Notes under the pieces: generated by a model
What the model saw: the letters and a program-made list of their open reading frames with translations, nothing else
Databases searched by the model: none
Told to the model about the DNA's origin: nothing
Made by a program: the position numbers and the translations under genes
Part shown: positions 1-12,400 of the stretch, one piece after another
How positions within the stretch are numbered: position 1 is the stretch's first letter
How the letters are laid out: every line of letters starts with the position of its first letter
Origin: Crotophaga sulcirostris
Taxonomy: Eukaryota > Chordata > Aves > Cuculiformes > Crotophagidae
Length of the DNA stretch: 64,000 bases
Assembly (NCBI GenBank): GCA_013397455.1
Contig: VYZB01000529.1
Location: 97,142-161,141 of the forward strand
Direction: 5' to 3'

Positions 1-1147
1 AAATTAAAAAAACTCCCCAATTCTTTATGTAGAGCACATGGAATCATTTGGCTTGCTAACAAGGTGATGCCATGGCTATAATACTCTAACACAAAATACA
101 ACAACCTACCCCTATGACCCATGATTCACAGCAGGGTGTAATCAAGGAGTTTCATTCAACCTGATCAGGTACCAACCTGTACGTAGCACTATCTCAGGCT
201 TTAAGTAACAGCAGTGAGTGCACTGTGAGGATGTTTCTGCTTGAGGTAGTACTTTGTTACAGTTGAGATAACCCAACAATATAAATAATGTGAAGTTTGC
301 AGGTGGAGACAGTGTCTTTTAGGAGATCAGATGTGAGAGCTGAAAAAAACTGATCAAGCCCTCAACCCCAGAAGTTTGCCTCTGTGTTGGAAACAGATAC
401 TTCAACATAAACTCAACATGCTGATGCTGCAGTGCTGTAGAACTGAAGAAACCCCCAAACTTGTCCAGCCTTTCCAACTCTACCAAGCAGTGTGACAAAA
501 GATGTTATCTCTACCTTTAAACTTTGCAGGCATTGCAGTATCCTTCTAGGAGTTACAGAATTAAAAGTTGTGGATCACCCTTACCGTACTTCCTCACATC
601 ACTGGCACAATGGAGTAGATCTAGTCTGTCATGATTCTTTCAGTCCTCTCAGGTGGGAGGACAGAAGCAGCTGTGTCTCCATCCAAGGTATAATAGAAGC
701 TCAGCAGTCTTGAAATTTATTTATATATTCTGTAAATAATATTTTATTTGTATTTTTTAATAAGTTTTCTAAGCATTTGTCTAGGCTCTCTTCCCTATCA
801 ACACACCTTGCTCTTCAGGCTGCAGCGGGCAGTTCAAGGGCAACAGCAGACTCCCAAGGGTCCCTACTTATTGTTGGGCAAATCCAGCTCTTGATTTTTA
901 TGAAAAGCAAAGAGTGAACAAGTATGAAATAATTAATTGAAAGGTGAACAGGGTATTGGTTGTATTGAATCATACCATCAGTCATCACCTTTGTTCTCTT
1001 TTGTCTTTTCTATTTTTATGGACAGCATTATTGGCTCAAAATATCTATATATAGATGTCCCCATAGCATTGCACTGATCCATAGTTTTGCTTACCATTTT
1101 TGTGGGGCCTACCACAGTGAAGCTGGCAGTAGCTTTCCTCCTTTTCA
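1..1147. other. Non-coding sequence, nothing recognised
   Basis: AT-rich sequence with only short random open frames, the longest being 73 codons on the plus strand at 492-713 with no recognisable protein character. No splice-flanked open frame, repeat tail or RNA gene is visible. Confidence 0.6.
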
Positions 1148-1566
1148 GTAATGGAGCTGGGGGAGGGGCTGGAGAGCAATCGTTATAAGGAGCAGCTGAG
1201 GGATGTGGGGTTCTTTAGTCTGCAGGCTGAGGGGAGATCTCATTGTTGTCTATAACTGCCTGAAAGGAGGCTGTTGCAAGGTGGGTGCTGGTTTCTTCTC
1301 CCAGGTAACAAGAGATGAGAAAAGAGGAAAGGGTCTCAAGTTGCACTAGGGGAGGTTTGGACTGGATATTAGGAAAAATTTCTTCACCAAAAGGGTTTCC
1401 AGGCACTGGCAGAGGCTGCCCAGCGAAGTGGTGGAGTCTCCATCCCTGGAGGTGTTTAAAAGATGGGTAGACAAGGTGTGCAGGGATCTGGTTTAGTAGT
1501 GGACAGGTAGAGTTGGACTTGATGATCTCAAAGATCTTTTCCAATCGAACAATTCTATGATTCTAT
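1148..1566 (+). mobile_element. CR1 LINE, 5'-truncated 3' end (sense)
   Basis: About 420 bases match the 3' end of avian CR1 (end of ORF2 plus 3' UTR). The recognisable blocks in order are the GAGGCTGAGGGGAGA-type block near 1225, the GGATATTAGGAAAAATTTCTT-type block near 1363, the CTGCCCAG and GGTGGAGTC block near 1418, CCATCCCTGGAGGTGTTTAA near 1440, and GGACTTGATGATCTCAAAGA near 1515. The element ends at the CR1 terminal repeat ATTCTATGATTCTAT (1552-1566). The sequence upstream of 1148 is unrelated, the usual 5' truncation of LINE insertion. The frame is broken and cannot be mobile. The minus-strand 109-codon frame inside it (1215-1544) is a shadow. The family is seen directly; the subfamily is not assigned. 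Confidence 0.93.
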
Positions 1567-4500
1567 CTTTATTTTGTCCATCACTCGCTTAGGATGGAGC
1601 GGTACCCACTGCTGGTGCTGTGCTCCAGAAAGGCAGAATGAACCCTGGGGGAACTTGGCAACCTTTTGAAGGGCTCAATGGGGTCAGTGAATGGGACTTG
1701 GTACTTTAAAACTAAGCAGAGTGCATAGTCCTGTCACAGTTCATCATATCATGGATGAATTCACATTGTGCTCTTAGCAGTTTATTAGTCTGACGTTTCA
1801 CTTGCTTTCACATTCCTGAATGGAGGTTGCATCCCCAACAGGCCAGGGAAGCCCCAGACACAGGCTTAGTATTACATATGGTCAGAAACTTTTCAACTGA
1901 CCTTTTTCTTTTGAAAAATCCTTATTCATTGAAGCTGAGTTGTGCAGGGAACATTGATTCTGATATTTTGCACTTACTTTTTGCTATAGATGATACTGTT
2001 ATATAGCCCTGATTTTAGTTGGCATGAAATGAAATGGGGACTAAAAAAAAAAGGTTAAAACAAGATTGAAGTGTTTTGATTTACTGCGTTTTTAGTGCTG
2101 TTTTGTAGAAAATTCCCATTTTTGGTCCACTCTGGAATGAAACAATTTTTGCAATATCAGCAGTTCATGCAAGAGATGTTTTGAAATTTGACCAGTAGTG
2201 TGCTGATCTGCATAGCTCATCCTCTTCTTTCCAGCTGGCTGTGCTGTGCAACTTCTGCTGTGGTCAGTTGTGTGACCTGTTGGGTATGGTTAGAAAAGTT
2301 GTCTAAGTATGGGTCTGGAGAAAGGAGTGTGGCAGTAGTGAGCAACTATTGATGAGGGAAAGCAGACCAGCAGGAAGCCCAGCTAATGGAAGGAGAATGG
2401 AGGAGCCTCGCTGGCTGCAGTCCTGGCTTTGGAAAGTCTGAGTTTCAGTAGCTTTCTTACTTACTACTGGCATGGTAGTGTCCTCTGTAGAAAGGAGAGG
2501 AGATAAAGACGGGAACAAAACCAAAAAACGTGGTGAGATTCCTTTCTTAGTAAGTTTGTGGAAAGGGACAGTGGTTCTGGGCAGGAGGTGCTATTTTCAA
2601 TGTGTTGAGAGAGCGGTAAGCGCCCTGACTTTTATTGCATTTTCTTATGTACTTCAGTGTCTTGAGAGGCATGGTGTTGCCTTAAAGTCTGATAACAGAA
2701 ACAGGCTGTGCTGTGAAATTCCATCAGTTTTAATTTATGTGGCCACCACGGATGTCACAGGGCAGGTGCATCATGCAATTACTCTTTAATTATATGATTA
2801 GTTAATAGGATTTCCTATTAAACACCATGTAACTATGTGGAGATTACCATGTAATTACCTTTAGTAGATGCAAAACTAATTAGCATATAACCTGTATTCT
2901 TGCCTTGTGGTTCAGAAGTCTATAATCTTGTAATGACATGGTGCTCACTGTGTTGTTAGCCTGCCACTGCATGCTGGTTCCTATGTAGTTAAATGCAGGG
3001 TAGTTTTCATACAAGTAACATTTGTGCCCTGTTACAAGTTGTCCTATAAACTTGTGCCCCTGTTGGCTTTGACAATGGCTTAAACCAATTACATTTTCAA
3101 ATTGCCTATGTGAAATGCTTTTGTTATGCCCCTTGCTTGCTGCTATGCTGTAAACTCAGCTGGATATGAACTGTAACGAGAAGCATGAGATAGGTGACTT
3201 GATTAGCTTCATTCATTTGCTTCATGGCACCAAATCTAGTGCAGAACATATAAGCCTATGTTGCTAAAGTTTACTGTTCATTTGTGGAAAGCTATGAATT
3301 CTGGGTAGGTAACGCTGTAGGTAATACACCGGTTCAATAATCACAATAAAATTATGTGTACTTTAATGGTAAACATCCTTGCCCAAGATTTAGTGGGGGT
3401 AAACTCTGTGTTTTTTTTCTCTTTTAAAATTCAGATGAAATGTTGGTGAGCAAAGCTAGCTTGCTTGATAAACAGAGGCTAGGTTCTATCTTTTACTAGA
3501 TGAATAAAAATGTTTTAAAAATATTTGGTCTAATGTTTTTGAAAATATAAGAGCAAATTAACTGTGTTTATTCTACAATGTGTTTTTTGCTGTTCAGTTT
3601 CTAATAAAGGACTCCATCATACCTCTCAGTTGGGATAGGACAGGAAAAATGAACACTATAAATATAGTTACATTGATTTTTCGGGCTTGTTTTTCCCCCT
3701 CTTTTTCCTTTTCCTTTATTTTAGTCACTCCCAGTGTCTTTGCAGTAGTTTTCACTGGCAGAATAGAAATACAAATAATTTTTTCTTGGCTAAGAGTTGA
3801 GCAAACCTAAGTTGTATAATAGCAGCACTTGGTCTGTGTAACACACAAAACTTCACATTCTATGGGCTATAAATCTGTTTCACTTTATACAGGAATGATG
3901 CAAACTACAACAGTTTCTCCTTCAGCTTTGAGACTTGCCCTGTAATTTGCCATTAAAATGAATAGTATTTTTCAGAAATTGCCTCTTAGCTAGAATAATA
4001 ATTTCTGCACTGATAATTTTTACTGTGCCTAGTATGTGATTTCAGAAGGTAATGCCAGTTATTACGATGTCAGTATGTACCTTGTCAGTGGCTTTTTGCA
4101 GTAGCTCTCCACCCCATCAGTCTTCCTGACTGGTGCCTCTAAAGACTGTTTGGTCAATCAGACCACAGCAACATTTTCATTGGATCATTTGAAATACTAA
4201 AAAGAGGAGGAAAAGATTCAAATGAGTAGTGTGGGGCTTTGTCCTTGCTATTTTTACTTTATGCATTACTTGCAAGTAGGAGTTTGGATGTAACCACAGT
4301 GAAGTGATGCCCTAAGTACCAGGAGTTACGTGTGTATCCATCAGCAGAACGTCCAGGACTCTCAAGACACCACGAAAGCATTCTCAGACACAGCATAAAC
4401 AAGCTTTCTGAGGATGTCTCTCACCAGAGACCCCTGGGCCCCTTCAATGAGAAGAAAGGGATTGCCATGTCCCCAGGGAGCTTAGGTAGGAGCTGGTCAG

Positions 4501-5399
4501 GGATTCTCTTTGCCAAAAGAGTGGCTGAGAGCAGACACGTTGTGAGCAGCCCGTGGCATCAGCTGGAGACTTCCCCACAGGGCTCTGCACAGGCTCTCCC
4601 AGGGCCGTGCAGGCTGGTGTCAGGCTGGTGCTCGTGGGTGGTTCAGAGGGAACTGTTTGCTGTGATGGGCATGACTGTGTGCAGCCAGACCTGCAGGGAA
4701 GTGGCATTGAGCCATGGTTTCTGTACATGGGTCACCAGCCTAAGTTTGAGGCACGTGGGTCTCGTGGCTCTTGTTATAGCTGTGCACCTTATTAGACTCT
4801 TGTTATACCTATGCACACATACACACTCCTAGGCAACAGTATTGGAAGTTGTGGTTAATTACCAAGACAGTGATCTGCCTGTGTCTGGCCCCTTGCCATG
4901 CTGCTGCATCTTCTGCCTCTCTTGGCCTTCTGGTCTGGTCCCTTCCCAGCTGAACTCAGACTCTTACCTGTTTCATATCCATCTTCCCAAAGTCCAGCTA
5001 CTCAACATCTCCCACCTGCAATGTTCCTCATATAGCTTACAGTGTTCTTTGAACTTAGAAAAACCTCAAATGTAAATCCAGTTTAAAAAATTGCTCTATT
5101 GTTCCTCCCTCTTGCTCAGAGGATCTACTAAGCCCAAGGAAGGGGAACCTTGAAGGCGCTGCCATTTTTAGAGGGGTGGGTAAGCTGTGTTAGGAAGGTG
5201 GGCTGGTTGTGGTTTGGGTCTGTTTAATTCTCCTGTCACCTAAATGGCTTTTACCCTACTAGTATTCTATCACCTGCAGGTGCAGTAAATGCACTTCACA
5301 TTCCAAAATTCAGACCGTCTGTGAAAATATTCAATGGGAGCAGATTTGGATGGAAACCTACAGATCACTGCAATTCCCACTACCTAGTCTCTGTATCTT
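1567..5399. other. Non-coding sequence, no gene recognised
   Basis: Mostly AT-rich unique-looking sequence. A more GC-rich patch at 4330-4850 carries overlapping open frames on both strands (166 codons at 4332-4832 plus, 94 codons at 4444-4728 minus). Their composition and mutual overlap suggest chance frames in GC-rich sequence rather than a gene. No splice-flanked exon is convincing. Confidence 0.5.
4768..4816. repeat. Two imperfect 20-bp direct repeats
   Basis: CTCTTGTTATAGCTGTGCAC at 4768-4787 recurs at 4797-4816 with two changes, spaced 29 bp start to start. It is a small local duplication at the 3' edge of the GC-rich patch, with no further copies seen. Confidence 0.7.
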
Positions 5400-6450
5400 T
5401 CACTTTGACAGGGATATTCTGCTGGTTTTGACTATATAGGGGTTTTTATCCCAGCCAGTTCTGCACTCATCTTCAAATAGTTTCATCTAGACTGTATTTC
5501 CCTAGCCTATTTGTGCTAGGAAATGTCATGCAAGACAGTGTCAAAAGCCCTAATAAGTCAAGATATATGACATGCACTTATTCTTTTCTATCTGCTGTGC
5601 ATGCTTCTTTGTCAGAGAAGGAAATTACTGTACTTTGACATTACTTGTTCTTCGAAAATCCATTATTGGCTTTTACCTGTCTTTCTGCCTCTCTCTCTTT
5701 TTTTCTTCTAAGTTTTTTGAAGTAGTTTATTTACTCCAATATTTTCCCCAACTACTATAAAAGGGGTTTTGCTCCTGAAACCATCTCTGATTTTTTTCAG
5801 TAATTACATCAGTAAGCTTAATAAAATGCATTATTTCTCACTATTAACTCTTTCTGGTGTTTATCTCTACACTACCTAAGCCACAAAGCTCTGCTGCTGC
5901 TACAGTATTGGCACAGGCTGGTCTGAAATTTTCTAGACCCTCCATTCACCTCTTTTAACTAAGAGCATGATATTGCTTTTTTCCCTTTTCCTGGAGCTCA
6001 TCATTCACTGTCCCTGAGGTCTCAGAGATAGCTGCTAATGCTCATGACAATATTTCAGCTAGTTCTTCAAGTATCCCATGATGAAATTGGCCTGGCCAGG
6101 TGAACTGAGAATATCCAGCAACTCTCTAATGTCTTTTTCCCCTCTTCTAAGCAGAGATATTAACACATGTGTTGCTGGTACTACTGGTGTTAGCAAACTG
6201 ATTATAGCTAAAGGAATTTAATGCTTTGATCTCTTTCAGATCTTCTACTGACAGCTTTCTTCCTCTATGAGTAGAATCCAACTCTTTTCCTCGTCTTCTT
6301 TTTACTAATACCCTGTTTATAGAAACATACTCGTGTTGCCATGGATGTTTCTTCCTAATTGTATTTCATTTGGTGCTTTACTGATTTTATCCCTGCCTTT
6401 ATTTTATGTCCTTTGTTCCGTGACCCAGCTTACACTTTCAAGTATGTTTT
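5400..6450 (-). mobile_element. Ancient CR1/L3-type LINE, antisense ORF2 reverse-transcriptase remnant
   Basis: Read on the minus strand, this stretch keeps pieces of a non-LTR reverse transcriptase in the correct order but broken by stops and frameshifts. The motif VIYLD lies at 5571-5557. It is followed by residues resembling RLGKYSLDETI and then VQNWLG near 5510-5450, the family's IYLDFSKAFD...KLGK.GLDE...W..NWL block. Further upstream on the element (plus 6010-6450) the DNA resembles the antisense of the earlier RT/linker region, for example the stretches around 6050-6090 and 6300-6420. Divergence is much greater than in the other CR1 copies here, so this is an old insertion that probably predates most bird lineages. 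Both boundaries are approximate and the endonuclease is not identified. The RT identity is seen in the sequence; the age is inferred. Confidence 0.7.
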
Positions 6451-9400
6451 CTTCTTGTGTGGAAGGTAATGAAGAGCTTATGATACAGACCGATGGGGAG
6501 ATGAACATTTATATTTAAGTATTCTGAATATTTAGTAAATACATGAAAGGCATAAATATTAAACCACGTGGGAATTCAGATTTGCTAGTGGACACAGGTT
6601 CAGCAGAACCAGAGACAGAGAAAATCTTCCCGAGCTATGTGTGATCTTTCCAGAGAAATGGTTGGTTTCTGCAGCAGTTAATGTCCGGCTTTGCTGCATG
6701 TTGTTACCTGGGACTGAAGATGTGATTTATCATTTAAAAGTAGCTCTAGGAACTAAGATGATGCAGCAACACTGGAGAACAGAAAAATCTCTTGCCTTAC
6801 AGGAAAGCTACAGGATAAAATTTGAGGCATCTTTTATCTTTCAGCTTGTTTGTATCAGCCTTCATTATTCTATGCCATTTTCCCCTACCTCACGTTTCCA
6901 CTTTTCTCTCCTCATCTATTTTGAGGTGTCAGAAAACTGTGGGAATGCAGGCAGGAGGTGGGAAAGCCCCACCTGTCGCAGGCAAGGGTAGTAAATGGCA
7001 GGGAGCTGGCAGGTGCTCTTGGCTGCAGTGTCTGTTAGTGGGCTGAGAATGAGCCTGTACCTGCGAGGTTATTCTGGTGGAACTGGGATCACTGGTGGAA
7101 CTGGGCTTCTTATTACCAGAGAACTGGCAGCTGTGTTAGTGATAAGGCCTGCTTGTGAGGTCCTCCTTGACATTTGGAGTGAAACCAGGGGCACAGCAGA
7201 ACTGCATGTAATGGCTAAATCTGGGGTCTCTATACTAGTCTTAGGGAAGCAAATGAGGAGAGGAGCTTTAGCAATTGTTGACCTTGTTGCTTCTGATTAT
7301 TTGAAATCTCTAAAGATGACAAAACTGTGGATTCTTCACTGCGATTGCAAAAAAAAAAAAAAATCATAATTCCTTTACCTCTGGATTTATTTATGGTCTT
7401 ATATCTACTATGAAACAAATGAACTCTAAAGGACCTGGTTACATCTGGTGTGCTGGACTGAAATCTGGTGTCTGATGAGAAGGCGAATACAACACTGTCC
7501 ATCTTTGTTTCCTATCTGGTCTGTGATGTAGTGATGTACTAAATAACTTCAGGCACGTGTTGCGCAGCTTGAGCTGGCGTTGAACCAGAAGCAGCTTTGT
7601 GTGTTCACTAATGAGATCTGTGCCTTTGGGGGCAGACTTGGTGCTAACTGTCACGTTTAGTTCATGATGCTTCGTGCTGTCTGCTTTTGTCCTGTGTGTC
7701 AATAAGAGGTTTCTGCAGTGCACAAAATCTGGCTGCTTGGAAACTTTCTTTTTTTAAACATTAATTTCCCTCCTTCTTTTGAGAAATCCTTGTGATTTGA
7801 GTTAAGATGATATTGGTGATTCCATCATGGGACAGTGAGTATAGACATGGGTGTTTAGACTATTAAATGCAAGCAAGGGACAAATTTGAGGGATATATTA
7901 AGTTCAATTGTGGGAAGAGATGCAGCCTCTTTCTCGGCTAGTAATGGGGATATTGAAGGAGCAATGTCCTAAGAACTAGAGAAGTTTAATAACAGTGGCA
8001 GTAAGAATGGTGATAGTCCACTTTTCAGCAGAATATTAAACTGTCAATGACATTAAAAGTTTGTTTTCTTTAAGTTTTCTTTAAGTTTCCCGTTGTCACA
8101 AGAGCTGTGGTACTTTTCCCTGTTCTGAATGGAGACTGTGAGCACATCCTGAAAGAGTGATAGCACTCACATTTTACTCGTGTCTTAATCGATAGGTCAC
8201 TTCACAGCTCTAGTTATGATTAGTTTGGATTTTCGTCTATACGAAACCTTTTCTGTTCTCTTTTTTTAAATATGGATTTTAAGATTATATTTTTTCCATT
8301 CCTCCCTCTGAATCTCATTTGTGAGCACAATATGGTTATCTATCAGCAGCTGTGCACGAAGAACTTTGCTGAGAAGCCAGTCTGCCATTTTCCAAATATT
8401 TTCTTGTTTTCTTTCTTTTGCACAAAACCACCTTGAGCAGTATGGTCTGTTTCAAACTCTGTTTATTTTGCTGCACTTGGAATAAACAGTATAAGTTTAT
8501 AAGTTTAGAAACTTCTATTACTCATGTTTTTAAATAATTGTTTCCACTTGAAATATTCACCCTGCAGATGTTAAGAATGTAGGTGTCAAAAACATCATGT
8601 GCTTGTGCTACTCCCTCCAGTCCTGTTATGGAAGTATTGCCAAATTGTGCCATATTTATTTACAAAGCTACAGAATTTAAGTCAATGTAAACGTCAGCTT
8701 TCGATAAACCTTTCAACTATAAATATTTTACTTCTCAACATACTATAGAAATAGCTTCTAGGAAAAAAAAAAGGTGAGTCCTAACAAAGGAAAAAAGCGC
8801 CACATAAATTCCAAATATATAAGATGAGACTTGTACTTGTCAAACCAAAATTGACACAAAACAGTTCTGAAACATATTCTGACCAATGTGTGACCAATTC
8901 ATGGACAGTGTAAGGCTTCTGCAACAGAAAATGCACTATTTGTATACTATTCATGTTATATAGTCATATGTTATCAGAATTTACCTCAACTTGCTATCAT
9001 ACAAAGCTATTGCTAAAACAAATAATCACTAGAACCACTATTACATTTTCAGGTATCTGAAGTGGGATGAACGTATGATTTACCAACCTTTGTCACAGAC
9101 ATTTCACAACCTGGGTATCTCAAAATCATTACAGAGTCTCAAACGGATCCTGAGACAATTATTTATCTCATTTGAGCAAAATAAATTTAAGTTTTCATTC
9201 AACTTGCTAGTCACATGAAACTAGTTAAGTACCTTAATTTCTGTCTCTAGGTTTTTGTTTTTATAAATCTTCCAAGGGTTATGACCTTAGACTAAGCTTA
9301 CAGTCATGAAGGCCAGCTTGAAGTACCTCAATAAATTTTAACTAATTTCTCACTCTTTGCTCTTTCTGTAATGTGCATTTGATAGAAACTAAGTTAGTGC

Positions 9401-12400
9401 CTTACTGACCATATTAGAGCTTCACTTTAAAGAGGAGACTTGGACTGTTTCCACTTGTGACTCTGCTACATTGTATAATAAGACAGGACAAATGTGCTTT
9501 GTATTGAAGATATCCCTTACATGACAAAGCTAAGAAAACTGACCAGAATTGTATTCATGCTGTTCGAAATACAATTAAATAGAAATCACATTTACATGAG
9601 AACACAAAGGGGGCAAAAAGCAGCAAAATAACAAACTGAAGGAAATACTTTTTCATGAAGGTGCAATGAGATTTTGGGTCTCAACCAAAATAATTTCCAA
9701 GTTCAGTGTAAAGCCAAAATTCGAGAAAGGGATTAAACATACAAATGACTTTCAAGCAGACAACATTGCTTGAATACAGTGATGAGCAACAGAGTGTTAT
9801 GTTATCAGAGCATTATATTAAAAGCAGAGCATTATGATTAACAGAGCATTATACAGAAAAGCAAATATTTGTGCTTCTGTATTTAGGCCAGAGTCTTAAC
9901 AGCTTGGATAAAAATCATGTCCTTTTTCTTTACCTCTCCAAAAGCTTGGTGTTTAACCTAAGCTAATCTTCTAAAAATTCTCTGTAGTATCGGGAGAAAG
10001 AGGGACAAGGAACTATTTCCTTAGCATTTTAAATCTCTGATCTGGCAATGAGCTCTCTGTTTATCTGCACCAGACCAATACTTCATCAAGTCCAGACAGC
10101 AGGAGCTCTGCTGCTCATGCAGAGCTGGGTAACTAATGCCATCTGTGAGCGAGGATGGCTGCATTCCGTACTGCGGGCCAGGACAGGTACAGAACCAAAC
10201 CACATGAAGATCCTTCAGGACTGGGACATGAATATGATCTATGGTGATTACTTTTCTAATATCATCTGTGTCTAGACAGATGAGTATGTTCTTGTTAGCT
10301 GATGAGTTGTGTTAATGGCACTGGTAGGAATGTGTCTTCAGACAACCATTTACTTCCTCCGAGAACTGCATTTATGATGTTCCATAAGGACAGTACACAA
10401 TTCAATAGATGCTGAAAAGCCTCTGAATGTTTTTCATAGTCTCGATGTTTTATTTTAAATAGCATGTCATTTACAAGACTCCCAAAGACAGATAACTTTC
10501 CCTGCTAGCTTGCAGTCACTCTGCAATTATATGGAACAGACGATGAAATGATGATGGTGGCGTCTCACTGCTACATTTTGCTGCTGCTATGATCTAATGT
10601 ATTTCAGCAACAAGCAATTCCCCCCTGCATTTTGTATTCATCAGATGTCGACATTAACACACTGTCACTTCTATCAGCTATATTCAGTTTTTTTCAAACT
10701 TGAAAAATGGTTTTTAATCTACAAAAAGTGCCGCTATATTGCTGTAACTGTAAAGGTGGAAGTTACCCAATGCAGTGGTAGAATGATGCTTTACTGTTTA
10801 AAACCTTACCTTGAGTGTTAAGATATGGGTAACAGCCTTTATGGAGCTAAAATCTGCTAGGCCAAATTTTCCATGTTGACTGCTTAGCCTGTGTTGTTCT
10901 CTGTAAGCATTTGCTTTTGACAAGAACTCCCAGCTGATGTGCACACTGACATTTGTAGCTATAGTTTTAGTTTAGTTTATTGATGATGGTTTAAAAACAT
11001 CTGTTGAGGTTCAGTCCATCCTTGATCAGAATTCAAAGGGAATGAAAAAAAACCCAACTCCAGATTTTGTTCACAGAGAGAGCACCACACTAATACTACT
11101 GAAAAATTCTCTGTGAGGTTTCAGCCTTTCCTAAATATGCTGCACCTCCCTGGGGGACATGTGCTTGTTTATTTCACAGCAATATCACTTATCCTTAGAG
11201 AAGTTCACAGTTCACAGCACATTCTGTATCTCCTTTTTTATCTCTGTGTTATCAAAGTCTGTCAGGTTGGTTTTTGTAATGGAACAAAGCATAAAGTTCT
11301 AGAAAGCAAAGGAAAAATATTTGTTTGGTTTACATTCCCGTGGCTGTAAATCAAGAGATCAAAGAAATATTGAAAGTGCATCATACTAAAATGGTGAGTA
11401 GAGAGAATTTTGCAGGGATGGTTTGATCATTAATACAAGAGGACAAATGGGGAAAAATATGAACATTTTGCTTTACCTATCTATTTAATTCTCTCTATAT
11501 ATCTGATTTACAAGTACTGATGTTTGCATATTGCAAAGAAAGTTCTTTTCACATTTCCTGCTTGTTGAAGATTTAATTTCTTGTACATCTCTAAAAATAC
11601 ATTGAAATATATAAAAAAAATCTGCATGCAGCAACATACCACCATGTGGGGACTTCCTCTGCATATGCTCAGTGTTTAAAAACTGCATCAGCATTGGAAA
11701 ACTGCACACACAGCATTTATTACTGACCAGCACTAACTCTGCAGTCACCAGGCAAAACTCACTACTGGAAATTTTTCCCTCTGCTTCTTTGCACCAAGGC
11801 TGCACCTTTGTACACTTTACACAGCTGAAGAATCTTCAAGATCAAAGCCTCATGCTGGAGCACAGTTTTGTTCCTGGTATGTTACACCAGGCCCTTTTCT
11901 CTGTGAGTGCTTTGATGCAGCAACAGCAGTCAGGAAAAATATCAAACCAAGAACAAACAGAGAGGAAGGAGGCAATGCAATGCCTTCTCATGACTCTAGG
12001 CTTCTGCACCGAATCTAATACGTGAACACCCCCAGATTTGGGTAGATTTCTCTTCATTACCATTGTTTTCCTTAGTTAACATTTCCATCAGTCATGCCTG
12101 GAGATTTCATCCTCACTTTCTTGGAAATACACTAGGGAAAACTTAAAGGATTCAAGCTGAGAACAAGAGACTATTTCCAGTGATTCCCAGGGTAGGAAGA
12201 ACAACACGCTCATTGATTCACCTAGACTTGCACCTGGCCTTCAAAAAAATGGAAATGTTCTGCATAATGTTATCCAATATCACCAAGGCATTGCAAGAAC
12301 TATGTTTTGCTTCCGTGGAGCTCTTTGCTCAGGAATGGCTCTTCTCAGTGAGTCATACTCAGCTCTGAGTGTCCTAAGTGACCCTCATCTTTGTTCTGCT

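Noticed and set aside
4332..4832. 166-codon plus ORF with overlapping minus ORF
   Set aside because: Overlapping long frames on both strands of a GC-richer patch with no domain, no splice sites and repetitive-looking composition; likely chance.
7349..7363. A-run that could be a retrocopy tail
   Set aside because: There is no poly(A) signal, no coding or RNA-like body upstream and no visible target duplication.
8761..8780. Donor-like AAG|GTGAGT at about 8773
   Set aside because: The upstream segment is an A-run with a poor acceptor and no open frame worth considering.
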